From Avena insularis (taxonomy: Eukaryota; Streptophyta; Magnoliopsida; Poales; Poaceae): a stretch of 64,000 nucleotides of DNA. This document shows, piece by piece, positions 1-10,868 of the stretch. The translations under genes and the position numbers were made by a program. Under the pieces are notes generated by a model that saw nothing but the letters and a program-made list of their open reading frames with translations, searched no databases and had not been told where the DNA came from. The stretch covers positions 207,148,941-207,212,940 of the forward strand of contig CM042684.1 in assembly GCA_023614405.1 (NCBI GenBank), read 5' to 3'. The number at the start of each line of letters is the position of its first letter. Positions within the stretch are counted from its first letter, which is position 1.

Positions 1-226
1 AAATCCGTGAAAAATTGGCCAAATTGGGCTGGGAAAATGCAGGCGAAAGCTGGACCAACACCTTAGACAAGATTTGGTCGGATCAAAACCACAAATAACA
101 CTCCAAATCAAGAGATTGATCCAAAGGCAAATTTGGGCTGTTTTTTGGGGCTTTTCAAATTTTTTTGGTGGATAGAAGAAAGTTTTGTGGGGGAATTCGT
201 GAGCAATGAAGCTCTTGATACCAATA
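1..226 (-). mobile_element. Family A leader with primer-binding site (element continues off left edge)
   Basis: On the minus strand this is the start of the untranslated leader of a family A gypsy element. The primer-binding site lies at 212-223 and reads TGGTATCAAGAG. It follows directly on the LTR end at 227 and matches the leader beginning at 56729 on the plus strand. There is no coding sequence. The body of the element lies outside the window. Confidence 0.85.
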
Positions 227-1264
227 TGTTGAGGGAAAACCTCTAGGGTGGCCCGATCTTTCATGAATCCCGTTCAAATCAAGGATGGAGTGCAGGGAGA
301 GGAGGGGAGGATGAACACGACAAACTCACGCACGAAGAACGCGATGAACACACACACGCAAAACCAAGATACACACCAATAGCTCACGCCGGCGGTGACC
401 GGTCCGGCGCAATCCCTAGGATCGGCGTCGGGTGGAGGACTCTCTCTCGAGCCGGCATGATGAGGAGGGAGACTCGGTGAGGCCTTGACGTCTAGGCAAA
501 GGGACTCCGATGCCTAGGCCTTGTACAACGCGGAGGCACGATGCAAACTCCAATGAGGTTTGGGATATTTGGTGCTCCTTTGTCAAAGGAGCATGAGGCA
601 AGAACTAGATAGATCCACAAGGGGTTTCCACTAATTCCAAATATCATGTCTAGGGTTTACAATAGAGGTGGGGGACTATATATAGGCCAGCCACTTAAAC
701 AGGGGTACTTTAGGGATAAAAGGTAAGTTCTGGACGGACTAGAGGGTACATGGGCCGAAGGCCTAAAGTCCTTTTACATGCCTGGTGATGGTCGGTCCGG
801 AGACTCCGATGTGGTGGACTGGAGACTCCGGTCTGGCCAGAAATTCTGGTCGGGTCTCCGGTCCATCCTCCGGAGGGGCATACAGATTGTCCCAGAGCTC
901 GGTCCGGGGGTCACACCGGAGGTGGGCCAGAGACTCCGGGGTCTTTAGGTCGGAGACTTTGGTGGACCAGAGACTCCAGTGTGCGCAGACCGGAGACTCT
1001 GGTCTGAGCCGCTCCAGGGCCTCTGCTTCACGATCTGCTCCTTGTTCTCCATCCTTGGGTGCTTGGTGTAGTTTTGGAGCTTCGTACCTGATGATGCATA
1101 GAGTAGATGCATGGAGTAGCATACCATTCAAGGACGTACCAAATTGGCACGAGAGGAGCGAGTTCACCTTAGCTTGTAGGAGTTTGGCTCGGGCACGAGT
1201 CATGGGTCCACTTGGGGGACTTGTTGGTGTAGATGTAGGAGCATCCGTAGGACAGGCTACATCA
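227..1264 (-). repeat. Family A LTR (5' LTR of the leftmost A element)
   Basis: On the minus strand the LTR starts TGATGTAGCC at 1264 and ends CCCTCAACA at 227. It is about 1038 bp long and matches the A LTRs at 17550, 55688 and 61677. A TATATATAG promoter core lies near 675-690. An array of CCGGAGACTCCGG-like palindromes at about 790-1010 sits upstream of it. A primer-binding site and leader follow on the 227 side and family B integrase lies on the other side. This is therefore the 5' LTR of an element inserted into B. The candidate target duplication is CCATG at 1265-1269; the second copy is outside the window. Confidence 0.85.
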
Positions 1265-2244
1265 CCATGTAATCTCACGATGTCCCTAAAAAACAGGTTA
1301 GCAACATGAGATGCATCGTCGCTTTTGTGGCAGGCAATAAAATGAGCCATCTTAGAGAACCTATCCACTACCACAAATATAGAATCATGACCTCTCTGAG
1401 TTTTAGGTAGACCTAGAACAAAATCCATACTAATGTCTTCCCATGGAGTAGTAGGTGCAGAGAGAGGTGTATACAAACCGTGAGGCTTCAGCTTGGATTT
1501 CGACTTGTGGCATGTAATTCATCGGCTCACAAATCTGTACACATCACGCCTCATCTTGGGCCAATAAAAATGATCAGCAAGCATGAGCAACATCTTCTCA
1601 TGCCCAAAGTGACCCATCAAGCCACCAGCATGTGATTCTTGCACTAAGAACAAACGCAACGACGATTCTGGAATACATAGTTTGTTAGCTCGAAACAAAT
1701 ATCCATCATGTATATGATACCTATCCCATGTGTTTCTAAGAGCACACAAACGATATGGTTCAGCAAAATCATGGTCAGTTGCATAAAGTGCACAAATAGC
1801 TTCTAATCTAGGAATTTTAACATCAAGATTGGTTAATAGCATGTTCTTCCTAGACAAAGCATCAGCAACAACATTCTCTTTTCCCTTCTTATACTTAATG
1901 ATGTAAGGAAAAGATTCAATAAACTCAACCCATTTAGCTAATCTTCTTTGCAAGTTTGATTGAGATTTCAAATACTTCAATGCTTCATGATCAGAATGTA
2001 TGATAAATTCTTTGGCCACAAATAATGTTGCCAAACTTCAAGTACTCTAACAAGTGCATACAATTCTTTATCATAAATAGGATAGTTCAAACGAGCACCA
2101 GTAAGTTTCTCAGAAAAAGATGCCATAGGGTAATCCTCTTGCATCAAAACACCACCAATGCCTATACCACTAGCATTACATTCAACTTCAAATTGCTTCG
2201 AAAAATCAGGTAATGCAAGCAATGGTGCAGAACTAAGCAAACGT
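1265..2244 (-). pseudogene. pol: Family B gypsy RNase H and integrase (pol 3' part, broken)
   Basis: This is the minus-strand continuation of the pol gene ending at 10869, separated from it by the copia element. It begins with RNase [13 protein letters not shown] carries the first acidic residue, [10 protein letters not shown] the Glu and [10 protein letters not shown] a further Asp. The frame shifts near 2020-2035. Then come the HHCC zinc-binding region and the start of the catalytic core ([11 protein letters not shown] with the first Asp, then [11 protein letters not shown]). An in-frame stop near 1517-1519 replaces the first Cys of the CxxC pair. The gene stops at LHG because a family A LTR is inserted there, so the rest of the core is missing. 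It cannot be functional. Confidence 0.88.
2240..2244. repeat. Target-site duplication AACGT, left copy (copia)
   Basis: AACGT directly precedes the TGTTGG terminus of the copia 5' LTR. The identical copy follows the 3' LTR at 10864-10868. Removing the element and one copy rejoins the family B pol gene. Confidence 0.95.
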
Positions 2245-3330
2245 TGTTGGAGATATGCCCAAGAGGCAATAATAAAAATGGTTATTATTATATCTTTGTG
2301 TTTATGATGAATGTTTGCATCCCATGCTGTAATTGTATTATAAGGAAACACTAATACATGTGTGTTTTGTAAACATAAAAGGGTCCCTAGTAAGCCTCTT
2401 GTTAAACTAGCTTGTTGATTAATTGATGATCATGGTTTCCTGATCATGGACATTGGATGTCATTAATAACAAGATTGTATCATTAGGAGAATGATGTAAT
2501 GGACACACACACCCATAGTAAGCGTAGCATTAGATCAAGTCATTAAGTTCACATTGCTATAAGCTTTCGATACATAGTAACCTAAACCTTCGACCATGAG
2601 GTTGTGTTAATCACCATCACCGGATGAGTACTTTGATGACATCAAACACCACTTCGTAACTGGGTGGTTATAAAGGTGTCATTAGGTATTCTGAAAGTAT
2701 GTGTTGAAGCGCATGGACCAAGATTGGGATTTGTCCATCCATATGACGGATAGATATGCTCTGGGCCCTCTCGGTGGAATGTCATCTAGTTAGCTTGCAA
2801 GCATGTGACTAGGTCACAAGGGATGGCATAACACGGAACGAGTAAAGAGTACTTATCAGTAACGAGGTAGAACTAGGTATGGAGATACCGATGATCAAAC
2901 CTCGGATAAGTAGAAGTATCGCGTGACAAAGGGAATTGGTTTCGTATGTTAATGGTTCCATCGATCACGAAGTCATCGTTGAGTATGTGGGAGCTGTTAT
3001 GGATCTCCAGATCCCGCTGATGGTTATTGATCGGAGAGGTGTCTTCATCATGTATGCATATTCATGAACCGTAGGGTGACACACTTAAGGTTCGAAGTTG
3101 TTTTAAGTAGATATTGAATGTGCGTTGGAGACCGAATGTTGTTCGGAGTCTTGGATTGGATCCGGGACATCACGAGGAGATCCGGAACTGTCCGGGGAAT
3201 AAGATTCATATAATGGGGATCATTTTCTAAGTTAGGAAATGTTCCAAAGTGTTTGTATGGGGATTCTAGAAGGTTTCGGAATGTTCCGGAAAGTTCTAGA
3301 AGATATCTTGGAGTTTATTTGAAAACCGAG

Positions 3331-3365
3331 ATAAGATAAGATAAGATAAGATAAGATAAGATAAG
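3331..3365 (+). repeat. (ATAAG)7 microsatellite in copia 5' LTR
   Basis: Seven perfect ATAAG units. The 3' LTR has five units at 10253-10277. The LTRs were identical at insertion, so this repeat has changed by two units since then. Confidence 0.9.
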
Positions 3366-3477
3366 GGGAGTTTAAAGGGGAAACTTGGGGGGGAAGGACT
3401 CTCCCCCCAAGCTCCCTAGTGCGTCGGCCCTAAGGGGTGGGCCTAGGGGTGGGAACCCTAGGCCACACCCCTCCCTC

Positions 3478-3486
3478 TATATATAG
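3478..3486 (+). promoter_or_regulatory. TATA box of copia 5' LTR
   Basis: TATATATAG lies in the GC-rich part of the LTR, between the microsatellite and the LTR end. This is the usual place for the U3/R promoter of this family. The same sequence occurs in the 3' LTR near 10391. Confidence 0.7.
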
Positions 3487-3957
3487 AGGGGTGGAGGCAC
3501 CACCCCTCCTTGCCCCCTCCCACTCCAAACCCTAGCCGCCTCTCTTCCTCCTTCCATCTGCTGGCTTAGGCGAAGCCTGCAGAATTCTCTCCACCACCAC
3601 CACCACCACGCCGTCAGGTTGCTGGGATTGCGGAGAAGATCTACTACCTCCGCCGCTCGCTGAACGAGGAGAGGAAGGTGCCGACTCACCGACTGCCGCG
3701 TGTGACCGTCTGCGGAAGCGCTGCCGGAACGCGGCGCCGGAAGGATCATCTACTCGATCTTGAGATCGGCAAGTGATCGACTACATCATCCACGAGATCT
3801 AATCTCGTTAACGCTTTCGGTTCTACGAGGGTTAGTACCGATCTATCTCGTTGCTCATGTCTAGTAGATTAGATCTTGGCTTATATCTAGATTAGATCTG
3901 GGTTTTGTTCGTTCTTGCGGTAGAAATTTTTTGTTTTCCATGCTACGAACCCATCAG

Positions 3958-3970
3958 TGGTATCAGAGCC
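3958..3970 (+). other. Copia primer-binding site
   Basis: TGGTATCAGAGCC lies one base after the 5' LTR. It is complementary to the 3' end of plant initiator methionine tRNA, which primes minus-strand DNA synthesis. Confidence 0.93.
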
Positions 3971-5166
3971 TTGTCTATGCGTAGAGATCTGTTGCCGAGT
4001 AGAACACAATGGTGTTGTGGGCGTTGGTGCTCGTCGTCTTTTTGCTGTGTGTACTTTGCATCTTGCGGTATGGTGGGATGAAGCGGCTCGGGCTAACATT
4101 ACATGTCATCGCACATGAGACTTGCTCCACGCTTGACGGCAACTTGCTTTGCACAAGTGGCTTTATGGTGTCTGTCTCTCCCATCATAGTATAGATCAAA
4201 TCTACACTTTGCACTTGATAGCACTTGTATCAACGTTGTGGTTCAGTTTCGTAGGTAAGATCCGTTCTTATTTGAAAGCCCCAAACCACGTAAAACTTGC
4301 AAAGAAAATTAGAGGCGTCTAACTTGTTTTTGCAGGGGTTTTGTGATGTGATATGGCCATCATGTGATTGTGATTATATTTGATGTATGCAATGATCCTT
4401 GTTGTAATATGACAACCGGCAGGAGCCTAATGGTTGTCTTTAATTCTGTTAAGACCTGCGTGTCTATTCATCTTGTAATAGCTTTATTACAAGTAGTTGT
4501 AATAGTTGCTTATGATGATGGACAACCATGAAGCAGCGCCACTGACCTTGACGCAATGCTGGTAATGATGGAGATCATGTCCGTGCTTTGGAGATGGAGA
4601 TCGAAGGCACAAGAAGAAAGGGCCATATCATATCACACTAATTATGAATTGCCTGTGATGTTAATCCTTTATGCATCTTGTATTGCTTAGATCGCGACGG
4701 TAGCATTATAAGATGATCCCTCTCACTAAATATCAAGTAATAAAAGTGTTCGTCCTTAGTTGGCACCGTTGCTAAGACTCGTCGTTTCGAAGCATCTCGT
4801 GATGATCGGGTGTGATAGATTCTACGTGTGCATACAACGGGTGCAAGCCAGATTTGCACATGCGGAAACTAAGGTTAATCTTGACGAGCCTAGCATGTAC
4901 AGACATGGCCTCGGAACACGGAATACCGAAAGGTAGAGCACGAGTCATATGAATGATATGATGAACATGAAGATTGTTCGCTGATGAAACTACATCTTCT
5001 CTCGTGAAGATCGTACTTGGTGTAGTGGACTTGGTTCGTGTAATCACTAAGACAATGTGAGGGATGTTGTTTTGAGTGGGAGTTCACCTAGTTAATTTAA
5101 GAATTGAAGTTGAACTCAATTTATCATAAACTTAGTCTAAACTACTTGCAAAATTTGTTGTAGATT
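3971..5166 (+). other. Copia untranslated leader
   Basis: About 1.2 kb between the primer-binding site and the gag start codon. It holds only short reading frames with no recognisable protein, as is normal for BARE-type leaders. Nothing else was seen. Confidence 0.8.
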
Positions 5167-6147
5167 ATGGCGAACCTCTCCATCAATTTCAATGCGTTCC
5201 TAGAGAAAGAAAAACTTAAGAACAATGGAAGCAACTTCACGGACTGGCTCCGTGGTCTGAAGATTGTCCTCAGGGCTGGTCAGATGACCTATGTGCTCGA
5301 TGCACCGCTAGGTGACCCACCTGCAGAAGATGCCACCGATGACGTAAAAAATGTTTACGCCACTCGGAAAAATCATTACTCCACAGTTCAGTGTGCCATC
5401 CTGTACGGTCTGGAAACGGAGCTTCAGAAGCGCTTTGAGCACCACGACCCGTTCGAGATCATTAAGGAGCTCAAGCTCATTTTTGAGACTCACGCGGTCG
5501 TGGAGAGCTATGAGGCCTCCGAAAAGTTCTTTACCTGCAAGATGGAAGAGGGAAGCTCTGTTAGCGAGCATGTGCTCACCATGTCTGGGCACGCAAACAA
5601 GCTCCAAGAGTTGGGGATAACGATTCCTAATGAGTTAGGGATTCACTGTGTCCTCCAATCACTGCCACCGAGTTATAAGAACTTTGTGATGAACTACAAT
5701 ATGCACTGCATGAACAAGACGTTGCCTGAACTATCGTCCATGCTGAAAACTGCTGAAGTGGAGATCAAGAAGGAGCACCAAGTGTTGATGGTCAATAAGA
5801 CCACCAATTTCAAGAAACAGGGCAAGCCTAAGAACAAGGGCAACTTCAAGAAAGACGGCAAGAAAGCCGCCGCACCTGCTAAGAAGCCCAAGGCTGGTCC
5901 TAAACCTGAAACTGAATGCTTCTACTGCAAGGGTGCTGGTCCTTTGAAGGCAATCGCCCCAAGTACCTGGCAGATCCGAAGAACGGCAACATCAAGAAGA
6001 AAGGTATATTCGATATACATGTTATTGATGTGTATCTTACTAGTAATCGTAGTAGTGCCTGGGTATTTGATACTGGTTCGGTTGCTCATATTTGTAACTC
6101 GAAACAGGAGCTGCGGAATAAACGAAGACTGGCGAGAGACGAGGTGA
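5167..6147 (+). pseudogene. gag: Copia gag (frameshifted in the zinc knuckle)
   Basis: The ATG at 5167 opens MANLSINFNAFLEKEKLK, the normal start of BARE-type Gag, which forms the cytoplasmic virus-like particle. The first ~250 residues look intact: the UBN2-type capsid region is followed by a Lys-rich linker. The zinc knuckle begins CFYCKG. The frame is then lost near 5930, so the His and last Cys of CX2CX4HX4C are not encoded in frame. The tail to 6147 is out of frame. The frame continues in the overlapping +1 register from about 5916. Confidence 0.9.
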
Positions 6148-6299
6148 CGATGCGCGTTGGAAATGGCTCCAAGGTTGATGTGATCGCCGTCGGCACGCTC
6201 CCTCTACATCTACCTTCGGGATTAGTTTTAAATTTGAATAATTGTTATTTGGTGCCTGTGTTAAGCATGAACATTATATCTGGATCTTGTTTATTGTAG
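5930..6299 (+). pseudogene. pol: Copia protease region (shifted frame)
   Basis: This continues Gag in another frame after the shift near 5930. It contains the aspartic protease active site in WVFDTGSVAHICNS at about 6060-6100. Downstream residues such as VGNGSKVDVIAVGTL are typical of copia protease. The frame shifts again near 6290, before integrase. The catalytic DTG is preserved, but the segment cannot be translated as part of one polyprotein. Confidence 0.85.
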
Positions 6300-6730
6300 A
6301 CGGTTACTCTTTTAAGTCCGAGAATAAAGGTTGTTCGATTTATATGAGTAATATCTTTTATGGTAATGCACCTGAGATGAATGGTTTATTCTTACTGAAT
6401 CTCGATAGTAGTGATACACATGTTCACAACATAGATGCTAAACGAACAAAATTGAATGATAATTCTACATACATGTGGCACTGTTGTCTTGGTCACATTG
6501 GAGTGAAGCGTATAAAGAAACTCCATTCTGATGGACTTCTTGAATCACTTGATTTTGAATCACTTGAAAGATGCGAAGCATGTCTAATGGGAAAAATGAC
6601 TAAGACTCCATTCTCTGGAATAATGGAGCGAGCTACAGACTTATTGGAAATAATACATACCGATGTGCGGTCCAATGAGTGTAGCATCGTGGTGGATATC
6701 GTTATGTTCTCACTTTCACGGATGACTTAA
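6300..6730 (+). pseudogene. pol: Copia integrase N-terminal domain
   Basis: This is the pre-integrase region with the HHCC zinc-binding site: HCCLGHIGVKRIKKLH followed by CEACLMGK. IIHTDV then carries the first catalytic Asp of the D,D,E triad. A small indel near 6680-6700 throws the frame off, and translation stops at 6728-6730. Clear remains of the core continue in other frames to about 6800. Confidence 0.85.
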
Positions 6731-8392
6731 GTAGATATGGGTATGTCTAATTTATGAAACATAAGTCCGAAACTTTCGAGAAGTTTAAGGAATTTCAAAG
6801 TGAAGTGGAAAATCATCGTAACAAGAAGATTAAGTTTCTGCCGCGGAGGTGAATATCTAAGTTATGAGTTTGGCATGCATTTAAAGAAATGTGGAATACT
6901 TTCGCAGTTGACACCGCCGGGAACACCACAGCGTAATGGTGTGTCCGAACGTCGTAATCGAACTCTCTTAGATATGGTTCGGTCTATGATGTCTCTTACA
7001 GATTTACCGCTATCGTTTTGGGGCTATGCATTAGAGACAGCCGCATTCACTTTAAATAGGGCACCATCTAAATCCGTTGAAACGACACCGTACGAATTGT
7101 GGTTTGGAAAGAAACCTAAGTTGTCATTCCTTAAAGTTTGGGGTTGCGAAGCGTATGTAAAGAAGTTACAACCTGATAAGCTAGAACCCAAAGCGGAGAA
7201 ATGCGTCTTCATAGGATACCCTAAAGAAACAATTGGGTATACCTTCTATCAAAGATCCGAAGGTAAAGTTTTCGTTGCCAAGAATGGATCCTTTCTTGAG
7301 AAGGAGTTTCTCTCGAAAGAAGTGACTGGAAGGAAAGTAGAACTCGACGAGGTTATTGAACCTTCTCTCGGGGTTGAGAGTAGCGCAGCACCGGAAGATG
7401 TTTTCGTGCCGCCTGCACCAACTGGAGAGGAAGCTAATGATGGTGATCATGAAACTTCGAACGAAGTTACTACTGAACCTCGCAGGTCAACGAGGGTTCG
7501 TACCACTCCTGAGTGGTATGACTCTGCCTTGAACGTCATGTTGGTGGACAACACTGATGACCCTGCGACGTATGAAGAAGCTATGGTGAGCCCAGATTCC
7601 GACAAATGGCTAGAAGCCATGAAATCCGAAATGGGATCCATGTACGAAAACCAAGTATGGACGTTGGTGGACTTACCGGATGGCCGTAAGGCTGTCGAGA
7701 ACAAATGGATTTTCAAAAGAAAAACAGATGCTGATGGTAATGTTACTGTCTATAAAGCTCGACTTGTCGCGAAAGGGTTCCGACAAATTCAAGGTGTTGA
7801 CTATGATGAGACTTTCTCACCAGTAGCGAAGCTAAAGTCTGTGAGGATTCTGTTAGCAATTGCTGCATATTTCGACTATGAGATATGGCAGATGGATGTC
7901 AAAACGGCGTTCCTTAATGGTGACATTGAGGAAGAGTTGTACATGGTACAACCCAAGGGTTTTGTCGATCCTAGTGATGCTGACAAGGTATGCAAACTTC
8001 AGCGCTCCATTTATAGACTGAAGCAAGCATCCCGGAGTTGGAATCAACGTTTTGATAAAGTAATCAAAAAATTTGGTTTTATACAAACTTATGGAGAATC
8101 TTGTATTTACAAGAAAGTGAGTGGGAGCTCTATAGCATTCCTAGTACTATATGTAGATGACATACTATTGATTGGGAATGATATAGAACTTCTTAATGGC
8201 GTCAAAGCCTATTTGAATAATAGTTTTTCAATGAAGGATCTTGGCGAAGCGGCATATATTCTAGGCATCAAGATTTATAGAGATAGGTCGAGACGCCTGC
8301 TAGCGCTTTCACAAAGTACATACCTAGACAAAGTTCTAAAGAAGTTTAGAATGGAAGAGAGCAAGAAAGGGTTCGTGCCCATGTTGTCATAA
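6731..8392 (+). pseudogene. pol: Copia integrase core and reverse transcriptase
   Basis: An open frame from about 6800 gives 530 residues. It starts inside the integrase core at CRGGEYLSYEFGMHLK. A short deletion near 6840 removes the Ser-Asp that normally precede RGGEY, so the second catalytic Asp is absent. The integrase C-terminus follows (ERRNRTLLDMVRSMM, then YELWFGKKP). RT runs from about 7560, with VKTAFLNGDIEEELYM and the YVDD catalytic box at about 8150-8161 intact. An in-frame TAA at 8390-8392 separates RT from RNase H. RT itself looks intact; integration function is lost. Confidence 0.92.
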
Positions 8393-8398
8393 AAGACC

Positions 8399-9133
8399 TT
8401 GAGTAAGACTCAAAGTCCAGCTACGGCAGAAGATAGAGAGAAGATGAATAATGTTCCCTATGCCTCAGCCATAGGTTCTATCATGTATGCCATGTTGTGT
8501 ACAAGACCGGATATAGCACATGCTGTTAGTTTGACTAGCAGATATCAAAGTGATCCTGGAATGGAGCACTGGACAGCGGTCAAGAATATCCTTAAGTACC
8601 TGAATAGGACGAAGGATATGGTTCTTTCTTATGGAGGTGATGAACAGCTTGTTGTAAACAGTTACACTGATGCTAGTTGGAACACCGATCCAGATGACTC
8701 AAAGTCACAATCTGGATACGTATTTATTTTGAATGGTGCTGCAGTGAGCTGGAGGAGTGCCAAGCAAAGCGTTGTGGAGAAATCTTCAACTGAATCGGAA
8801 TACATAGCTGCTTCGGAGGCTGCACAAGAAGCCATATGGATGAAGGATTTCATTACTGAACTTGGCGTGGTTCCTAGTGCGTTGGACCCGATGGCCATCT
8901 ACTGTGACAACACAGGTGCCATAGCTAATGCACAGGAGCCAAGGTCACATAGCAAGCTGAAGCACATCAAGCTACGTTTCCATGCCATTCGCGAGTATGT
9001 CCGAGATGGTGACATAAAGATTTGCAAAGTACACACTGATCTAAATGTGGCAGATCCGTTGACTAAACCTCTCCCTAGAGCAAAGCATGACCAACACCAG
9101 AACGCCATGGGTGTTAGGTATATTACCATGTAA
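8399..9133 (+). pseudogene. pol: Copia RNase H
   Basis: This is the C-terminal part of the polyprotein, in the same frame as RT but beyond the TAA at 8390. It degrades the RNA strand of the RNA-DNA hybrid. Active-site segments are present in order: YTDASWNTDP (Asp), STESEYIA (Glu), YCDNTGAIA (Asp), and HSKLKHIKLRFHAIRE with the conserved His residues. The 244-residue frame has no further damage and ends 33 bases before the 3' LTR. Confidence 0.9.
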
Positions 9134-9154
9134 TCTAGATTATTGACTCTAGTG

Positions 9155-9166
9155 CAAGTGGGAGAC
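9155..9166 (+). other. Copia polypurine tract
   Basis: AAGTGGGAGAC immediately precedes the 3' LTR. This is the normal plus-strand primer site for the family. Confidence 0.85.
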
Positions 9167-10863
9167 TGTTGGAGATATGCCCAAGAGGCAATAATAAAAA
9201 TGGTTATTATTATATCTTTGTGTTTATGATGAATGTTTGCATCCCATGCTGTAATTGTATTATAAGGAAACACTAATACATGTGTGTTTTGTAAACATAA
9301 AAGGGTCCCTAGTAAGCCTCTTGTTAAACTACCTTGTTGATTAATTGATGATCATGGTTTCCTGATCATGGACATTGGATGTCATTAATAACAAGATTGT
9401 ATCATTAGGAGAATGATGTAATGGACACACACACCCATAGTAAGCGTAGCATTAGATCAAGTCATTAAGTTCACATTGCTATAAGCTTTCGATACATAGT
9501 AACCTAGTCCTTCGACCATGAGGTTGTGTTAATCACCATCACCGGATGAGTACTTTGATGACATCAAACACCACTTCATAACTGGGTGGTTATAAAGGTG
9601 TCATTAGGTATTCTGAAAGTATGTGTTGAAGCGCATGGACCAAGATTGGGATTTGTCCATCCATATGACGGATAGATATGCTCTGGGCCCTCTCGGTGGA
9701 ATGTCATCTAGTTAGCTTGCAAGCATGCGACTAGGTCACAAGGGATGGCATAACACGGAACGAGTAAAGAGTACTTATCAGTAATGAGGTAGAACTAGGT
9801 ATGGAGATACCGATGATCAAACCTCGGATAAGTAGAAGTATCGCGTGACAAAGGGAATTGGTTTCGTATGTTAATGGTTCCATCGATCACGAAGTCATCG
9901 TTGAGTATGTGGGTGCCATTATGGATCTCCAGATCCCGCTGATGGTTATTGATCGGAGAGGTGTCTTCATCATGTCTGCATATTCACGAACCGTAGGGTG
10001 ACACACTTAAGGTTCGAAGTTGTTTTAAGTAGATATTGAATGTGCGTTGGAGACCGAATGTTGTTCGGAGTCTCGGATTGGATCCGGGACATCACGAGGA
10101 GATCCGGAACTGTCCGTGGAATAAGATTCATATAATGGGGATCATTTTCTAAGTTAGGAAATGTTCCAGAGTGTTTGTATGGGGATTCTAGAAGGTTACG
10201 GAATGTTCCGGAAAGTTCTAGAAGATATCTTGGAGTTTATTTGAAAACCGAGATAAGATAAGATAAGATAAGATAAGCGGAGTTTAAAGGGGAAACTTGG
10301 GGGGGAAGGACTCTCCCCCCAAGCTCCCTAGTGCGCCGGCCCTACGGGGTGGGCCTAGGGGTGGGAACCCTAGGCCACACCCCTCCCTCTATATATAGAG
10401 GGGTGGAGGCGCCACCCCTCCTTGCCCCCTCCCACTCCAAACCCTAGCCGCCTCTCTCTTCCTCCTTCCATCTGCTCCGGCTTAGGCGAAGCCCTGCAGA
10501 ATTCTCTCCACCACCACCACCACCACGCCGTCATGCTGCTGGGATTGCGTGGAGAACATCTACTACCTCCGCTGCTCGCTGGATCGAGGAGAGGAAGGTG
10601 CCGCCGACTCACGTGTTGTCTGTGGAAGCGCTTGCTTAACGCTGTGGAAGGATCATCTACTCGATCTTGAGATCGGCAAGTGATCGACTACATCATCCAC
10701 GAGATCTAATCTCGTTAACGCTTTCGGTTCTACGAGGGTTAGTACCGATCTATCTCGTTGCTCATGTCTAGTAGATTAGATCTTGGCTTTTATCTAGATT
10801 AGATCTGGGTTTTGTTCGTTCTTGCGGTAGAAATTTTTTGTTTTCCATGCTACGAACCCATCA
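9167..10863 (+). repeat. Copia 3' LTR
   Basis: The 1697 bp LTR has the same TGTTGG and CCATCA ends as the 5' LTR. It has five ATAAG units instead of seven and a cluster of differences around 10540-10650. Confidence 0.95.
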
Positions 10864-10868
10864 AACGT
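10864..10868. repeat. Target-site duplication AACGT, right copy (copia)
   Basis: Second copy of the duplication at 2240-2244. Family B pol resumes immediately after it. Confidence 0.95.

Larger units (their letters stand above)
2245..3956 (+). repeat. Copia 5' LTR
   Basis: The 1712 bp LTR runs from TGTTGGAGATATGCCC to CTACGAACCCATCA. It holds a seven-unit ATAAG microsatellite, a TATATATAG core and a (CCA)n run. Compared with the 3' LTR it has scattered substitutions plus a denser block of changes in the last 350 bp, around 3630-3745. Confidence 0.95.
2245..10863 (+). mobile_element. Complete Ty1/copia retrotransposon, BARE/Angela/WIS type
   Basis: The element is LTR to LTR, 8619 bp long, inserted into the family B pol gene. 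The five-base duplication AACGT flanks both ends (2240-2244 and 10864-10868). Order: 5' LTR, primer-binding site, leader, gag, protease, integrase, RT, RNase H, polypurine tract, 3' LTR, which is the copia order. The two LTRs differ by roughly 2% by eye plus a few short indels. At the grass LTR rate usually used (1.3e-8 per site per year) this suggests insertion within about the last million years. The coding region is nevertheless broken by frameshifts and stops, so the element is not autonomous. The family name rests on the LTR terminus, LTR length and protein sequence. Confidence 0.95.

Noticed and set aside
1264..1310. Apparent deletion joining B integrase to an A LTR
   Set aside because: The junction falls exactly on the LTR terminus and the LTR is followed by its own primer site and leader. 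A simple insertion of an A element into B explains it without a deletion.
10370..10670. Frames encoding HHHHHH or WWWWWW in the copia LTRs
   Set aside because: They come from a (CCA)n run in the LTR.
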